DNA of 64,000 bases from Luidia sarsii. Its lineage: Eukaryota; Echinodermata; Asteroidea; Paxillosida; Luidiidae. The position numbers were made by a program, and so were the translations under genes. The notes beneath the pieces were generated by a model. The model worked only from the letters and a program-made list of their open reading frames with translations. It ran no database searches and was not told the origin of the DNA. Positions 46,605 to 58,406 of the stretch are shown in pieces. The stretch covers positions 1,443,117 to 1,507,116 of the forward strand of contig OX465121.1 of assembly GCA_949987565.1 (NCBI GenBank), in the 5' to 3' direction. Every line of letters starts with the position of its first letter. Position 1 is the stretch's first letter.

Positions 46605-49215
46605 TAAAAACGAGAAATATATGTCTGTTGTGAAACAGAGCATAGAGCTTTTCCGCTTCTGTTGTTAACAAGTCATAGAATAGCCCCATTCCTACTCCAA
46701 AACGCATACATGTACATATTTTGTGCACAAAGCCTATGGGACTCGAGTGTGGTATTCAAAAATTCATAAAAAATATAAACAATGGTCCTTTGGAATGTCT
46801 AGCACGATAGCTAACGACATACCAAATTTCGAGATGATCGGCCAATGCCTTATATGTGTTTTAAAATCACACATTTTGATGACGTCATGATTGCGTAACG
46901 ACATTTTGGCTCCGGAAGGTGTTTCTAAACCATGTCCCCAATAGATATCAAAGAAAAAATGAAAAAAATCTCGCTCCGTTGGCCAAATATGCTCAATTGA
47001 ATGTTAACATCTTAAAAGTTTATGACCTCATTAATATTCATGAGATTACGTCACGATTGAATGAGGGCTATTTTTGGATACATCTTTTCCCAACTTAGAT
47101 ATGCTGCAAAATTGAAACCAAACTAACCGATACTTTTGCTAATAATTAAGTTTGAAGTTTGACATTTTAATGACCTGTCACGTGACCCCCTGATGACGTC
47201 ATGATGATCTCACTTTTTGCAATGAATCTCCATCTACTAACCTAAGTATGTGCCAAGTTTGAAGCCATTTGTATTTGATATTAGGCCCTTAATGGATTTC
47301 ACAGCTAATTTGTACACAAACCTATGGCCCTTAGTATAAAAAACCTAAACAATGAAAAACAAAGGAAATTCCTGAAATATGTTTTGATATTTTCAATCCG
47401 GGGTATATGTTGAGTCGGTTGAAGACAAAATAAAAATATGATTTTTTCTTCGTTCAGGTAGTAATCTTCGTCTGAAGTTTAGATCTACCTACCTGAAGCC
47501 ATAATTAATGACTACAGTGTAGTGTACAAGTTGCCCCTTTGAAGCACTGTCACGTGTGGGATCTGAGATCGCGGCATGATTGCACATGCCAGTTTGGCCC
47601 TTTAAAGAGCTATCACGTGACCACCCAAGCAAAAACAGACAGAGAAAAACAGAACAAAATATATGTTTATTCTATGATAGGTTGAGGCCCATTTCGCGTC
47701 GTTTTAATTGGATTTGTGACGGACGAAAAAAAGAGAGTTTACGTCACTGGGTTTCGAACCCGTACCCTCCATTCCTACCCCAAAACGCACGTGCATATTA
47801 TGTGCACAAAGTGTATGGGACTACATTATAATATTAAAAAAATCATAACAATTCTGAACAATGGTTAATTAATTCCCAACTCAAGATTTAGAATGTCTAG
47901 CCCAATAGCTAACTGCCCAACAAATTTCGAGAAGATTGTCCAATGGCAAATATGTGATTTGAAAACACGCATTTTGATGACGTCACGATTGCGTCATGAC
48001 ATTTTGGCCCATTTGGGTGTTTCTAAACTACATCCGGAATAGATATCAACAAAAAAAAATAAAAAATCTTGCTCCGTTGGTCAAATATGCTCATTTCAAT
48101 GTGAAAATCTGAAAAGTTCATGACCTCATAAATATTCATGAGATGACGTCAAGGTCAATTGATGGCAATTTTTGGATACAACTTTTCCCAACTTAGATAC
48201 AGTGCAAAGTTGAAACCAAACAAACTTGTACTTTTGCTTTTAATGGATTTTGAAATTTGCCCCTTTAAAGCAAGGTCACGTGACACGTGATTACGTCATG
48301 ATGATATCAAGGTGTTCAGGATCAATTTCAGCATGGGCTTTATGCATTTGCCACGTTTGAAAAAAATCCAAGTCTGTTCAATGACCAAAGTCGTGCTTAC
48401 AAAACCCCTGTGCATTGTCTATGGGCTTTGGGGGAGAAGAAGAAGAAGACTAAACGAGAAATATATGTCTGTTGTGAAACAGAGCATAGAGCTTTTCCGC
48501 TTCTGTTTTTAACAAGTCATAGAATAGCCCCATTCCTACTCCAAAACGCATGTACATATTTTGTGCACAAAGCCTATGGGACTCGAGTGTGGTATTCAAA
48601 AATTCATAAAAAATATAAACAATGGTCCTTCGGTTCCAAACTTTAGATTTGGAATGTCTAGCATGATAGCTAACTACATACCAAATTTCGAGATGATCGG
48701 CCAATGCCTTATATGTGTTTTAAAATCACACATTTTGATGACGTCATGATTGCGTAACGACATTTTGGCTCCGGAAGGTGTTTCTAAACCATGTCCCCAA
48801 TAGATATCAAAGAAAAAATGAAAAAAATCTCGCTCCGTTTGCCAAATATGCTCATTTCAATGTGAAAATCTGAAAGGTTCATGACCTCATAAATATTCAT
48901 GAGATGACGTCACGGTCAATTAATGGCAATTTTTGGATACACCTTTTCCCAACTTAGATACAGTGCAAAGTTGAAACCAAACGACCTTGTACTTTTGCTT
49001 TTAATGGATTTTGAAATTTGCCCCTTTAAAGCAAGGTCACGTGACACGTGATGACGTCATGATGATATCAAGGTGTTTAGGATCAATTTCAGCATGGGCT
49101 TTATGCATTTGCCACGTTTGAAAAAAATCCAAGTCTGTTCAATGACTAAAGTCGTGCTTACAAAACCCCTGTGCATTGTCTATGGGCTTTGGGGGAGAAG
49201 AAGAAGAAGACTAAA
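46605..49215. repeat. Large direct repeats: three related blocks of about 0.5-0.76 kb
   Basis: Blocks near 46605-47330, 47690-48440 and 48450-49215 share, in order, aaacgca..tacatatt, tgtgcacaaagcctatggg, atttcgagatgatcggccaa, ttttgatgacgtca, gatatcaa, ttgctccgttgg-like and aaatattcatgagat strings. Blocks two and three end almost identically (atgggctttgggggagaaga), offset by about 760 bp. Recurrent TGACGTCA palindromes are notable. No coding frame spans the blocks, so they look like a tandemly amplified non-autonomous element. Confidence 0.7.
47735..47790 (-). other. B-box-like string within the duplicated region
   Basis: Minus strand reads gggtacgggttcgaaaccca, a strong pol III B box, inside the block 2 lead. 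No A box or cloverleaf is visible, so a SINE remnant is the best guess. Confidence 0.3.
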
Positions 49216-49218
49216 AAA

Positions 49219-49392
49219 AAGCTGAACAACAGATATAGCTTTTCCGCTTCCCTGGAAGCGGCGGAAAAGCTAAAAAAAGCTGAACAACAGATATAGCTTT
49301 TCCGCTTCCCTGGAAGCGGCGGAAAAGCTAAAAAAAGCTGAACAACAGATATAGCTTTTCCGCTTCCCTGGAAGCGGCGGAAAAGCTAATAA
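49219..49392. repeat. Three 58-bp tandem units, each a long hairpin
   Basis: gctgaacaac recurs at 49221, 49279 and 49337. Each unit holds tagcttttccgcttcc followed by ggaagcggcggaaaagcta, an almost perfect stem of 16-19 bp with a 2-nt loop. The string gagcttttccgcttct also opens the blocks at 46640 and 48490, tying this array to the larger repeat, possibly as its end. Confidence 0.85.
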
Positions 49393-50080
49393 TCACGGCT
49401 AAAGCCGCATTTCTATTGGAATAAAAAATAGGAAATTCAACCGAGACAACATTTGGTTAATTTTTAATGGTTAATTCTTAAGGCAATTCCGAATTTTTGA
49501 GACAGGAAATTTAACAGAAGTGAAGTAACCAAACTGGCAATATGAAAATGACCCATGAAGGTGCTGCTCCTGACCTTTGAGGTTACAAAATAAATTTCAA
49601 CAAATTTCAAACACATTCAGCAACTATACCGTATTGTTTGGACGGCATGGATGAGCAAAGCTATGTAACTGTTCAATGCACCCTTTTAGTAGTTTTTCCT
49701 TCCTTTGTGGTCTTGTATTCATCATTGTATTCATGGTCTTGTATTTCCCCTTTTCCTTTGAATTTGTAGCTTATTTTTGTACAAAAGGAAAAAAAATCAA
49801 AGAAGTAAAAAACACGGACAATGCATGTTAAAGGGCACACCGAAATGTGGAGGCCAGATGTGAGTCACAGGTCAACTCAATATTAAAGTAAATTATGTAC
49901 TGGTAATTAATTGCTGGTCCTTCTAGCACTGCTGTGACCCCAATCCTGGATATTTATACCGGCACTGTAACTGTATCTTATGAATGCAAGGTGATTAAGG
50001 GGATGGTGGTCACTGGTCCTGCAGCTACAAAATGTACTCAAACCCAAGCTGAGGATAAGTATTGCATCCACTGCCTATTA
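49393..50080. other. No gene seen
   Basis: AT-rich sequence with one hairpin (cggctaaagccg, near 49400). The 99-codon plus frame at 49934-50233 enters a GGATCAGATCC-type repeat and has no domain. Confidence 0.4.
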
Positions 50081-50084
50081 CCAA

Positions 50085-50945
50085 AGCTAGTTCCTCATCC
50101 GAACATAGCCCATGTGTTTTACATCTCATTTACACTGGATACAATGAGACCTGTCATCAGATCCTGCAGTCAAAAGGATCTGATCCATGATGTGTTTACA
50201 CTGGATGCTGATCCCACAGTGATCACGGCATGAAGCAGTGGAAACAGTCTCCAAAGGTTTTTCAAGTACATATGTACAGTAGGTCAAAAATCATGTCCAC
50301 AGCATGACAGTAGAACCATGACACTTGACCGGCCATGACACTTGACAAGGTACACGTGTTCAAGTGCTATGCATGTTCTGCACAGTACCTAGACGTCCAG
50401 AAAAAATCCAAAGTTTTCATCTGTCCATAGCCGACCATGCACCATCTCAATCGCCATTTTGCAACTTGCAGTAGGCCCTAATCACCCTGCAAACCACTGG
50501 CTACTCAAAGTAATGTACAGTATATTTGTCAGGCTTCTTCAGAGGGGGGGGGGGGTGAATTGCCTTAGAAAAAGAAAGATTGAAGTTATTACAAAAACTG
50601 TTGCAAACTGCTCAAAATCTCAAAAGTTAGAGGGACTGAGGTTTTTGATCCTAGCAGGACCTTTGAGAAAGGACATTTGAGAACGGTCCTGCTAGGATCG
50701 AATCCTGATCACGCCAACTACATAAGTTTGCGTTGATTAGGATCAGATCACAGGATCAGATCCTGATCACAACAACTACATAAATTTGCGTTGATCAGGA
50801 TCAGATCACAGGATCAGATCCTGATCACAGCAGTTCTACATAAGTTTGCGTTGATTAGAATCAGATCACAGGATCAGATCCTGATCAATGCAAACTACAC
50901 AAGTTTGCGTTGATCAGGATCAGATCCTACACAAGATCCTACACA
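50085..50945. mobile_element. GGATCAGATCC-type repeat sequence with amplified inner array
   Basis: The lead (50130-50260) resembles the 52712-53430 element (tttacactggat, gatctgatcc, tctccaaaggtt). At 50690-50945 four units of about 62 bp repeat tacataagtttgcgttgatc with aggatcagatc and acaggatcagatcctgatca. A perfect 15-bp inverted pair, gatcctagcaggacc / ggtcctgctaggatc, flanks the loop at 50646-50699. Ends are not defined. Confidence 0.55.
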
Positions 50946-52711
50946 CATGGTTGTGTGTGATTTCTATTGTGTTTGGAAAAAGGTATATGTAACGCGGCAT
51001 TCAATCTGGCAAACTCAGCTGTCAATCATATTAATTAAGTGACCTATACATGTACATACGTACACTACATGAGTGTATGCAGTGACTTTGAGGGTTCCAC
51101 CACTTCCTCCATGGTTGGATTAAGGTTCATGTACACACAAGTGACTAACAACAACCATAGAATTCTTTAGGGTACCGTAGAAAAATGAAGTTTGTGAATG
51201 AACTCCCAAACTCCCAGTGCTCTAGTGTAGCACTGTCAATCTTCCTCGCTAAGGCTCATTCTGTTCAGAACTTGGAGAGTTAAAAAAAGATTGCTAACAT
51301 GTGGGGAAGGTCAACAATGTCATATATAACTCATACAGTGGTTGGTATGGGCATGGGTTTGGGGAATGTGAATACCGGTACTAGTAGAACCGTAGAACAT
51401 ACAGTGTACAGTGTACGTACACCATGTACATGTACAGGTGTGTGTATGTAGTGGCATTAGGACTGGATACTGGATAGTGACTGTGAATATCAATGGCAGT
51501 CTTGATATATGATCCTGACTACACCTGTACATGTAATTGACATTATGCTGAAAGAAGAAGGCACAAATACATACAGTTTGTACATGTACCGGTATGTACA
51601 GTACTTACAGTACATGTACACAACATGTGTACACTACAGTGTGTACATGTGCATTTGTACATGTACAATGTACTGTACACACCAGTGTGAGTAGTGGCCA
51701 CATATACGGTACTGTATTGTAATGTAATAGATACATGTACATGTAGATGCAAGGATACACAAGTATACAGCACATGTACATTGTACATGTACATGTATAA
51801 ACATGTACATGTACACATGTACATGACAAAGAACAACTGTGTACTGGTACGCGTTCACAGAACTGTGTACATTGTACATGTACATGTACATCTACAAGTG
51901 TTGGAGTGCTCAACATAAGTTTTCCCTCATGACCAGCTAAGAATTGTTGTGTGGTCACCTGATGAACCATGGTCCTTTGTGTTGAACTGCTGAGTAATGA
52001 TGGCTTCATAGACCAGTTACATGTAGCTTGTACAATGTAAGACAGCAGTCAAAGTGTGGAATTGTCTGCTTGTTGTGAAATGGTTAATTCCATGTGAATC
52101 AGGGTCCAACTTGTGACATTTATCCATCCAACTTATATCCATAAATATTGCAACGACTTGATGAAACATTCTGTTGATTGTTACTGTTCATGTATAACAT
52201 GTACATGTATGTGAACAGTTCAATCTACAGAGTGGTTCATTACAAGGTACACGTACATGTACATGTACACATGTACATGTACATTTACCGATACGTTGTT
52301 ACATGTATAATACTGTACATGTACTGTACTTGCAAGAAAGCCAAATGACATGCAATGTAAGTGGGTTAGTGGGGACACCAAAATGTCACCAGTTGGAACC
52401 CATATTTATGCAATTACCCAAATACAGATGAATCAAAATTTAAAATTTAGTGGGCCTGACGTTTCGATCCTAGCAGGACCTTTCTCAAAGGCAGAGTGAA
52501 ATGCAACATTTTTGTATATATCACCTTGAATCAAAATTTAGTTAAATAGCTATTTTTTTCAACATGTTGAGACTCAAGACTTTTCTTTGATGCAGTCAGA
52601 CTGTTTATTCGCCGTGAGCGGCTAGTAAAATACTGAACACTGAGGGTGCTGTGCACAGTAACATTGACCTTCTGCGGAATAATGATTCAATACCGGTACA
52701 TGCTACTTTCA
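50946..52711. repeat. TACATGTA-rich and unclassified sequence
   Basis: TACATGTA tracts at 51400-51440, 51500-51900 and 52190-52330 alternate with unique AT-rich sequence. A cgatcctagcaggacctttc string at 52466 repeats the motif seen near 50646. No gene seen. Confidence 0.6.
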
Positions 52712-53430
52712 CTGCATTTACACCTGATCCCGCGAGGAGGATCAGATCCTGTGGTCACGGAGGATCTGATCCAGTGCCGCATTTACACTTGATCCTGATC
52801 CCGCATTGATCGCGCGTGGAGTAGCGGAAGCGCTCTCCAAAGGTTATCCACATAGGTCAGTAGTCATGCGCAGTAGAACGTCAGCCCGGCCATGACGCGC
52901 GAAATCTGATGGACTCTGCAACGGTACAACCTCTATGCATACATGTACTGTATGCGGATACCAGTTTTTCAACCCCCCCCCCCACCCACACGACCACACA
53001 CACACGACCCTGTCTAGTATTGGTTACCAGCGTAAAGTTGGACAAATTGTTTGCCGAGTGTACGTGTACATTGTGTGTACATGTACATGTACAGTGTACA
53101 GTACTAGTGTACACCATGTGCTGTACATGTACATGTACAGTGTACACCTGTACAGTACACGTATGTTCACGTACACTGTACATGTACACGCAAGATGCTT
53201 GTTTTCGTGCGTTTTTCCAGGCATGGGCTGGATGTGGTCGCTGAAAACCGCAGGATCAGTTCCTGCGTTGCGTTTACACTTGCATGTTGATCCCGCACGC
53301 GGGATCAGACCCGGATCTGATCCTTCCCGAGAGGTGGATCAGATCCCGGGATCTGATCCTGATCGCGCGAGCGTTTACACTTGCGTTGATCGCCCTTTGA
53401 TCGCCCTCGCGGGATCAGGTGTAAATGCAG
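52712..53430. mobile_element. Inverted-repeat element with perfect 26-bp ends (CTGCATTTACACC family)
   Basis: Starts ctgcatttacacctgatccc followed by gcgagg and ends with its exact complement. Subterminal copies of GGATCAGATCC and of 'gcgtttacacttg' repeat inward from both ends. The middle is a TACATGTA tract (53060-53190). No coding frame. The flanks (tactttca / tctttgat) do not give a clean target duplication. Confidence 0.75.
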
Positions 53431-53694
53431 TCTTTGATTGTTGTTTAGTCAGCCATCAGTCCGTCAAGTTGTCAACGCTACTGATTGTAGTGCTGTAGTG
53501 GTCTCATCGTACATGTACGCATGAAATTTGTTCACAGTAAAGTATACATGTATACACTGTATGTCTTACTGTACAGTACTGTACATCAAATTGAAAGTTC
53601 TCAATGACAAAATGGCCTCTCAATCCTAGAAAGTTCTTTAGAAAGATACTTAACTCCAAGCCCTAACCCCCTAGCCTCTTTCACTAGGAAGCAT

Positions 53695-54220
53695 ACCTGT
53701 ACCTAACCAAACAGAATCCAACAGTCTGCATGTGTTGGATTTTGTTAGGTTGGGTACCGTACACTGTACGTGTATTATGCATTGTTGCATGACTACAGGG
53801 GGTTTGTCCCCAACCCAACAAAATGCCACAATGTGTCTGCTATATGGCATGTTCTGGTCAGGTGTTGGAGTGTGTAGCAGAGCACTACACTGCTTTCGTG
53901 GGTGAGTTTACTTTACCAACGAGCTCTTGGTGATTTTCTGGTCAGGTGTTGGAGTGTGTGGGAGTGTACTGACACTGCTTTCGTGGGTGAGTTTACCCAC
54001 GAGATCTTGGTCATTTTCTGGTCAGGTGTTGGAGAGTGTGGCAGTGTACTGACCATTGCTACCTAACCCAACAAACTCCAACAGTGTCTCCATGGGCCAT
54101 TGGTACCTAATCCAACAAACTCCAACAAAATTCAGCAGCAGTATGCTATCCTTGGGGTACCTAATCCAAACAATTCGAGAAAAAAACCTGATGTTGGATT
54201 TTGTGAGGTTGGGGAACGTT
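53695..54220. repeat. Foldback sequence with CCAACA/TGTTGG arms and short tandem units
   Basis: A 24-bp stem, tacctaaccaaacagaatcc(aaca) against tgttggattttgttaggttg(ggta), lies at 53700-53760. Similar arms recur near 54060-54215. Between them, ttctggtcaggtgttggag recurs at about 53848, 53937 and 54015, making units of 78-89 bp with cgtgggtgagttta. Likely a decayed inverted-repeat element. Confidence 0.5.
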
Positions 54221-54890
54221 AGGGTTAAGTACCAGTAGTTATTAGTATTAATAAAAGTATTATTACTCCAGACTAAAATTTAAAAAGAATATAGTGCAAA
54301 TGTTACTGAACACAGAACAGTAATTCAGACATGACCTTTTATTTAAGTTGTATGCATCCTTTAATTCAACCCTTACTTTCCCAAAATCCTACAGAATCCT
54401 ATTGTCCTAGTGTAGGAATGTGTAGCATTGAGGGCAGGTGGTAGTTGATGCTTAGTAGGAATTTGCAGGATTGAGGGCATATGGAGTTTTTGTCACTATA
54501 GTGTAGGAAAATGTAGGATCCAGGTTACAAGGTCCAATGTGATGGAGGGCACTTGCCACTTGGTAATCAAAATATACATTAATCACAAAAAGGAGTAGGT
54601 ACCAACGGTCCAGGGAGACACTGTCAAGTTTGGGGCTTTTACCACGGTAACTTAAGGATCGTAGGATTGTGCAGGATTCAGGTCATGTGCTAGAAACAAG
54701 TGGTGGGTACATGTACATGTAGCTTTAGTTTCTAAAGGGTTAATTTGCCATCTCCTCTTTGCTTTGAATATCAGGTTTCCAATTGCTCAAAATACTTAAA
54801 TCACATACATGTTACTACATGTACTAGTGCTAGTATAACTGACCGTGGAGAAATTAAAGAAGCATCTATTCTAAAAGTGTCTCAGAAGTA
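54221..54890. other. No gene seen
   Basis: Unique-looking sequence with loosely repeated tgtaggaat / gcaggattgagggca strings (54380-54540). No exon recognised. Confidence 0.4.
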
Positions 54891-55391
54891 GTCCCACTTA
54901 CTGGGCCGCTAGGAGCTCCTTTGAAACGATTTGTGTGTTAATCTGTCGCACTAGCGTCCCACTCCCACCGCGTCTAATATAAAACAGACATTCTCAACAG
55001 ATGGCCTTAAAAGTGCCCAAAATCGCATCAAAAGATTCAATAAAAGCACACTGCCGGATTCCATACATGTCAAGATGGTATTTCAGCGGTACTAACTACT
55101 TACAATTATTTTTTTGATTGCAATTCCGACAAAATGTCACCTATGTCGGCATCGGACATGTCGAATTGTTCAAAATTTTTATGCAATATGTTTGTACACC
55201 GTGTACACGATGTAAAATCTCATCATGCGCTTTAGTAATATTATACGAAGACTACTAGTACTAGTACTAGTAGACGTTGAGAATGTCTGTTTAACTATAT
55301 ATATTACTTATTAGATGCGATGGGACACTAGTGCGACCGATCAACACATAAATTGCTTCAGAGGAGCTCCTAGCAGTCCATTAAGTGGGAC
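54891..55391. mobile_element. Foldback MITE with TA target site (GTCCCACTTA family)
   Basis: A 501-bp element with inverted arms of about 105-120 bp: gtcccacttactgggccgct then aggagctcct, against the complement of the right arm (gtcccacttaatggactgct, aggagctcct). It is flanked by TA on both sides, as for Tc1/mariner-type insertions. Another left arm (gtcccacttactgggccatt) starts at 57984. No coding content. Confidence 0.82.
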
Positions 55392-55437
55392 TAGCACTAG
55401 CAGTGTAGCACTGCCACTGAATCTATGGTGCATATTA

Positions 55438-55739
55438 GTCCGAGTCCGGGTAACTTGGACCCGACAAGTTACCGGTACCCTTTTTTTATCGAATTCTGAA
55501 ATTTGGAGGTACGGGTGACTGTAGGGTCCAAGGATCATGGCTATGCATCGTGTAAAATTACTGTAATTTCATCCTTGAAAAAGACCCCCGACCGAAATCC
55601 CCAGATTTACCCCCCAAAACACCCGTGAAACCGTCCCACGCGCCCATTGAGGATTCAGTGAGAATTACAGTCACCCGAATCTCAAAACTTCAAAATTCGA
55701 TAAAAAAAGGGTGACTTGTCGGGTCCAAGTCACTCGGAC
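55438..55739. mobile_element. Foldback MITE with TA target site (GTCCGAG family)
   Basis: A 302-bp element. Left arm gtccgagtccgggtaacttg, gacccgacaagtta, tttttttatcgaatt; right arm in complement gtccgagtgacttggacccg, acaagtcaccc, tttttttatcgaatt. Arms are about 90 bp and TA flanks both ends. A solo end (gggtccaagttactcggac) lies at 58693-58723. It begins only 46 bp after the previous MITE. Confidence 0.82.
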
Positions 55740-55756
55740 TAGGTGCACATGTACTG

Positions 55757-56887
55757 TATCGTGGGAACCCCCGTTTTCGACGGTACGCGTTTTCGACGCT
55801 TGCCCTTCTAACTCACATCGCACGATGAAAACAACTCCGTATAACAATTTCAGACTTCGTATCTTCCAGTTGGTTTCCTGCTCTTGTCCGTCACCGAAAA
55901 TGTGGAAAGTTAAGGCTCTTCCTGAAGGCCAAACTCCTGTGATTCAAAAAGTTGCTCTTTTGGGGTCTATTTTTCTACAGTAGGTACAAAATTGGCAGAT
56001 GCTTCGAAGCTCCAGTTTTCTTTATTGTTGGTCCTAAAAAAAATCTGAGTGTACCATAACAAACCCCAACATCCGTAGAAAAAAAATATACCACGCAACT
56101 TGAGGCAGTCCGTTCTGGGTAAAAACTATGGAGGCTCCTAAAGAAAGGGCGTCTCGCTTATATATTTTTTAAATATTTTTTTATTTTTATTTAAAGACAT
56201 AAAGTAACATGACCTAACAGGCTTTTATAAAAAAATGAAAAAAATAAAAGGGCAGCTAGAGAAAGTACCAAGAAGGAGGAAATGTGTCTCTTTAGTGACA
56301 TTGGGAAAGGTCATAACTGAAGAAGCAGTGAGAAAGAGGATTGTGGAGTTTTTTTAAACGTCACAGAAGAAGACAATTTAGGTTTTGGTTTTAAGCATAA
56401 AATTATGAATGATTTGATTTTGAGGAAAGTGTTAGAAGCAGTGTCGGGAAAAAACCCCAAAGATGAACACAAAAAAACATACATGTACAGGGAAGAATTT
56501 TACAGTGCCACACAGCATTTTGATTTATTTTAAGAATTTATTTTGCGTTTGGCTGCACTGGGACACCTTACTAAACACCACCATCGAAATAGGTCACGAT
56601 GCTTACTGCGCGGTGTGCCGCGGACATCAACAAAACCGGGTAATCTTACGAAAGTGACACTCTGACAGGCTTGATCAACATTCTAGTTTCTACCACTACC
56701 AGTACATGATTATTCTAATACGGTAATAATAGGCTGTGGTGTGGACTGTGGACAAAGTGACTGAGACCTCTTTTACTTTTACTAGTGACTAGTGAGTAGT
56801 GTGATAGTACTTTCGTCCAAATTGGTCAGCTTAAAGAAAAGGCCTAGTTATATCGTCGAAAACCGGTAACTGGAGCTTGGGGGATAC
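55757..56887. mobile_element. Inverted-repeat element, GTTTTCGACG family, copy 2
   Basis: A 1.13-kb relative of 41907-42957, with ends ctgtatcgtgggaacccccg and (in complement) ctgtatcccccaagctccag, both followed by GTTTTCGACG a little inward. The copies align throughout with scattered small indels. No transposase. Confidence 0.68.
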
Positions 56888-57642
56888 AGCAACTATAGGA
56901 AATAATTGGTAATGGTGCTGCCACTGGTACTGGTACTGGTAGGACCATGGAGGACTAACTACATAATATGTAGGCTACCTTGACTTGAGTCTGAGATGTG
57001 TGATGCAGAAACCACCAAGTTCTTGTCGTCCGTCTTGAGTTGTGGTTGTACTCGTGCAAGAGTTGATTGTTCACGCTCAGATACCACAGACCCTGCAGAC
57101 TAGTGTGGTTCAGTCTACGGCGGCACCGCTGTGAGAGTTTGATTAGTAACGTTCATTGTACGTCTCAGAATGACACCCGTACGGACGGTCCGGACGTACA
57201 TGTACAGGTTCGTACAATGTTCGTACGGGAAGCCAGGTGCCGCCCGCAATCGAACGGAGACTGCGGAGTGACCTCGAAACTTTGCAGACGCCCTCAACGA
57301 GGGGTATAGGGAGTTAGGAACCAAGATGTCTGCGCCCATGATCACGATGAGTTTTAGAACCTTGCTTTTGCTGCTAGTGCTACAGCGCTACTGCTAGTGC
57401 TACTGTGCAAGTGCTAATATTTAGCCTCTTCATTTGATTGCAATTGGAACAAGAGGAGCACACATTATGCTTGTTGAACTGAACGGCTATATTGAATTCA
57501 ACCCTGAAAACCCACCGAAGGTAAACCGTTTATTAACCCTACCGTACGTCATACACTGTACGTCATTTTGACATTAGTCATTGCGTGTAAAACGGTGTAT
57601 GTACAATGACTACGAATACGACTGAGTATACACTGAGTGTCG
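56888..57642. other. No gene seen
   Basis: Less repetitive and locally more GC-rich around 57060-57350, but the frames on both strands are short and unlike known proteins. Confidence 0.35.
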
Positions 57643-57983
57643 CGCGTGGACTGTGGAGGGCCCAGTTTTCGACTGTACGCGTTTTAGACGCTTGGCCTTC
57701 TAACTCACATCGCGCGATGTAACCAACTCCGTATAACGATCTCAGTCTTCGTATCACCTGGTTTGTTTCCTGCTCTTGTTCATCACCGAAAATATGGAAA
57801 GTAAATTACAAGGACGGATGGCTCTTCCCGTCTTCCAAGTTTCGATAGGCCAAACTCGTGTGATTAAAAAAGTGCTCTTTTGCCACTATTTTCCTAGGTA
57901 CAAAATTGTTGGTCTTAAAAAAATCTGAGTGTACCATAACAACCCCCAACATAATTGAGCAGCTCGTTCTGGGTAAAAACTTA
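57643..57983. mobile_element. GTTTTCGACG family, copy 3, truncated by a second element
   Basis: Starts cccagttttcgactgtacgc and follows copies 1 and 2 to ttctgggtaaaaac, where it stops at TA and a GTCCCACTTACTGGG arm begins (57984). The remainder of this copy is not seen downstream. Confidence 0.6.
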
Positions 57984-58406
57984 GTCCCACTTACTGGGCC
58001 ATTAGGAGCTACAATGTACTCTAACGATTTGTGATTTATCCGTCGTTAGTGCGTCGTTAATTTCTGATGAGGAATTTAATGAGGATGAAAAATGTTCCGT
58101 GTGTCATAGACCGTGGGCCAAATCGAAAAAGCTTACCGTTTTTTAATTGATTCGACTCAACTCAGACGGCTAACTGATAATCAAACAAACAGTTGTTAAA
58201 AAATCGGGGAAATGGATTGGTGGATGTTCTTTTTGAATTTTCTTGCACGTTAGTGTGTGAGAACAGGAAATATCAACGGAAAATTCGTTATAATTGTCGA
58301 ACATGGCTGAAGACCTTAATAGTCTGGTCTCCGTCCCTACCATGTATGTTGATATATGTAAGGACGTTTGGGGATCGCGCTTTACACGGGACATCCAAGA
58401 TCCAAG
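57984..58406. promoter_or_regulatory. 5' flank of the 58.4-64 kb gene, partly a MITE arm
   Basis: Begins with a lone GTCCCACTTA-family arm (57984-58040); the rest is the presumed promoter and 5' UTR of the plus-strand gene starting at 58407. No TATA or initiator was confidently placed. Confidence 0.3.

Noticed and set aside
49934..50233. Plus-strand frame of 99 codons
   Set aside because: Ends inside a GGATCAGATCC-type repeat and shows no domain or splice context.
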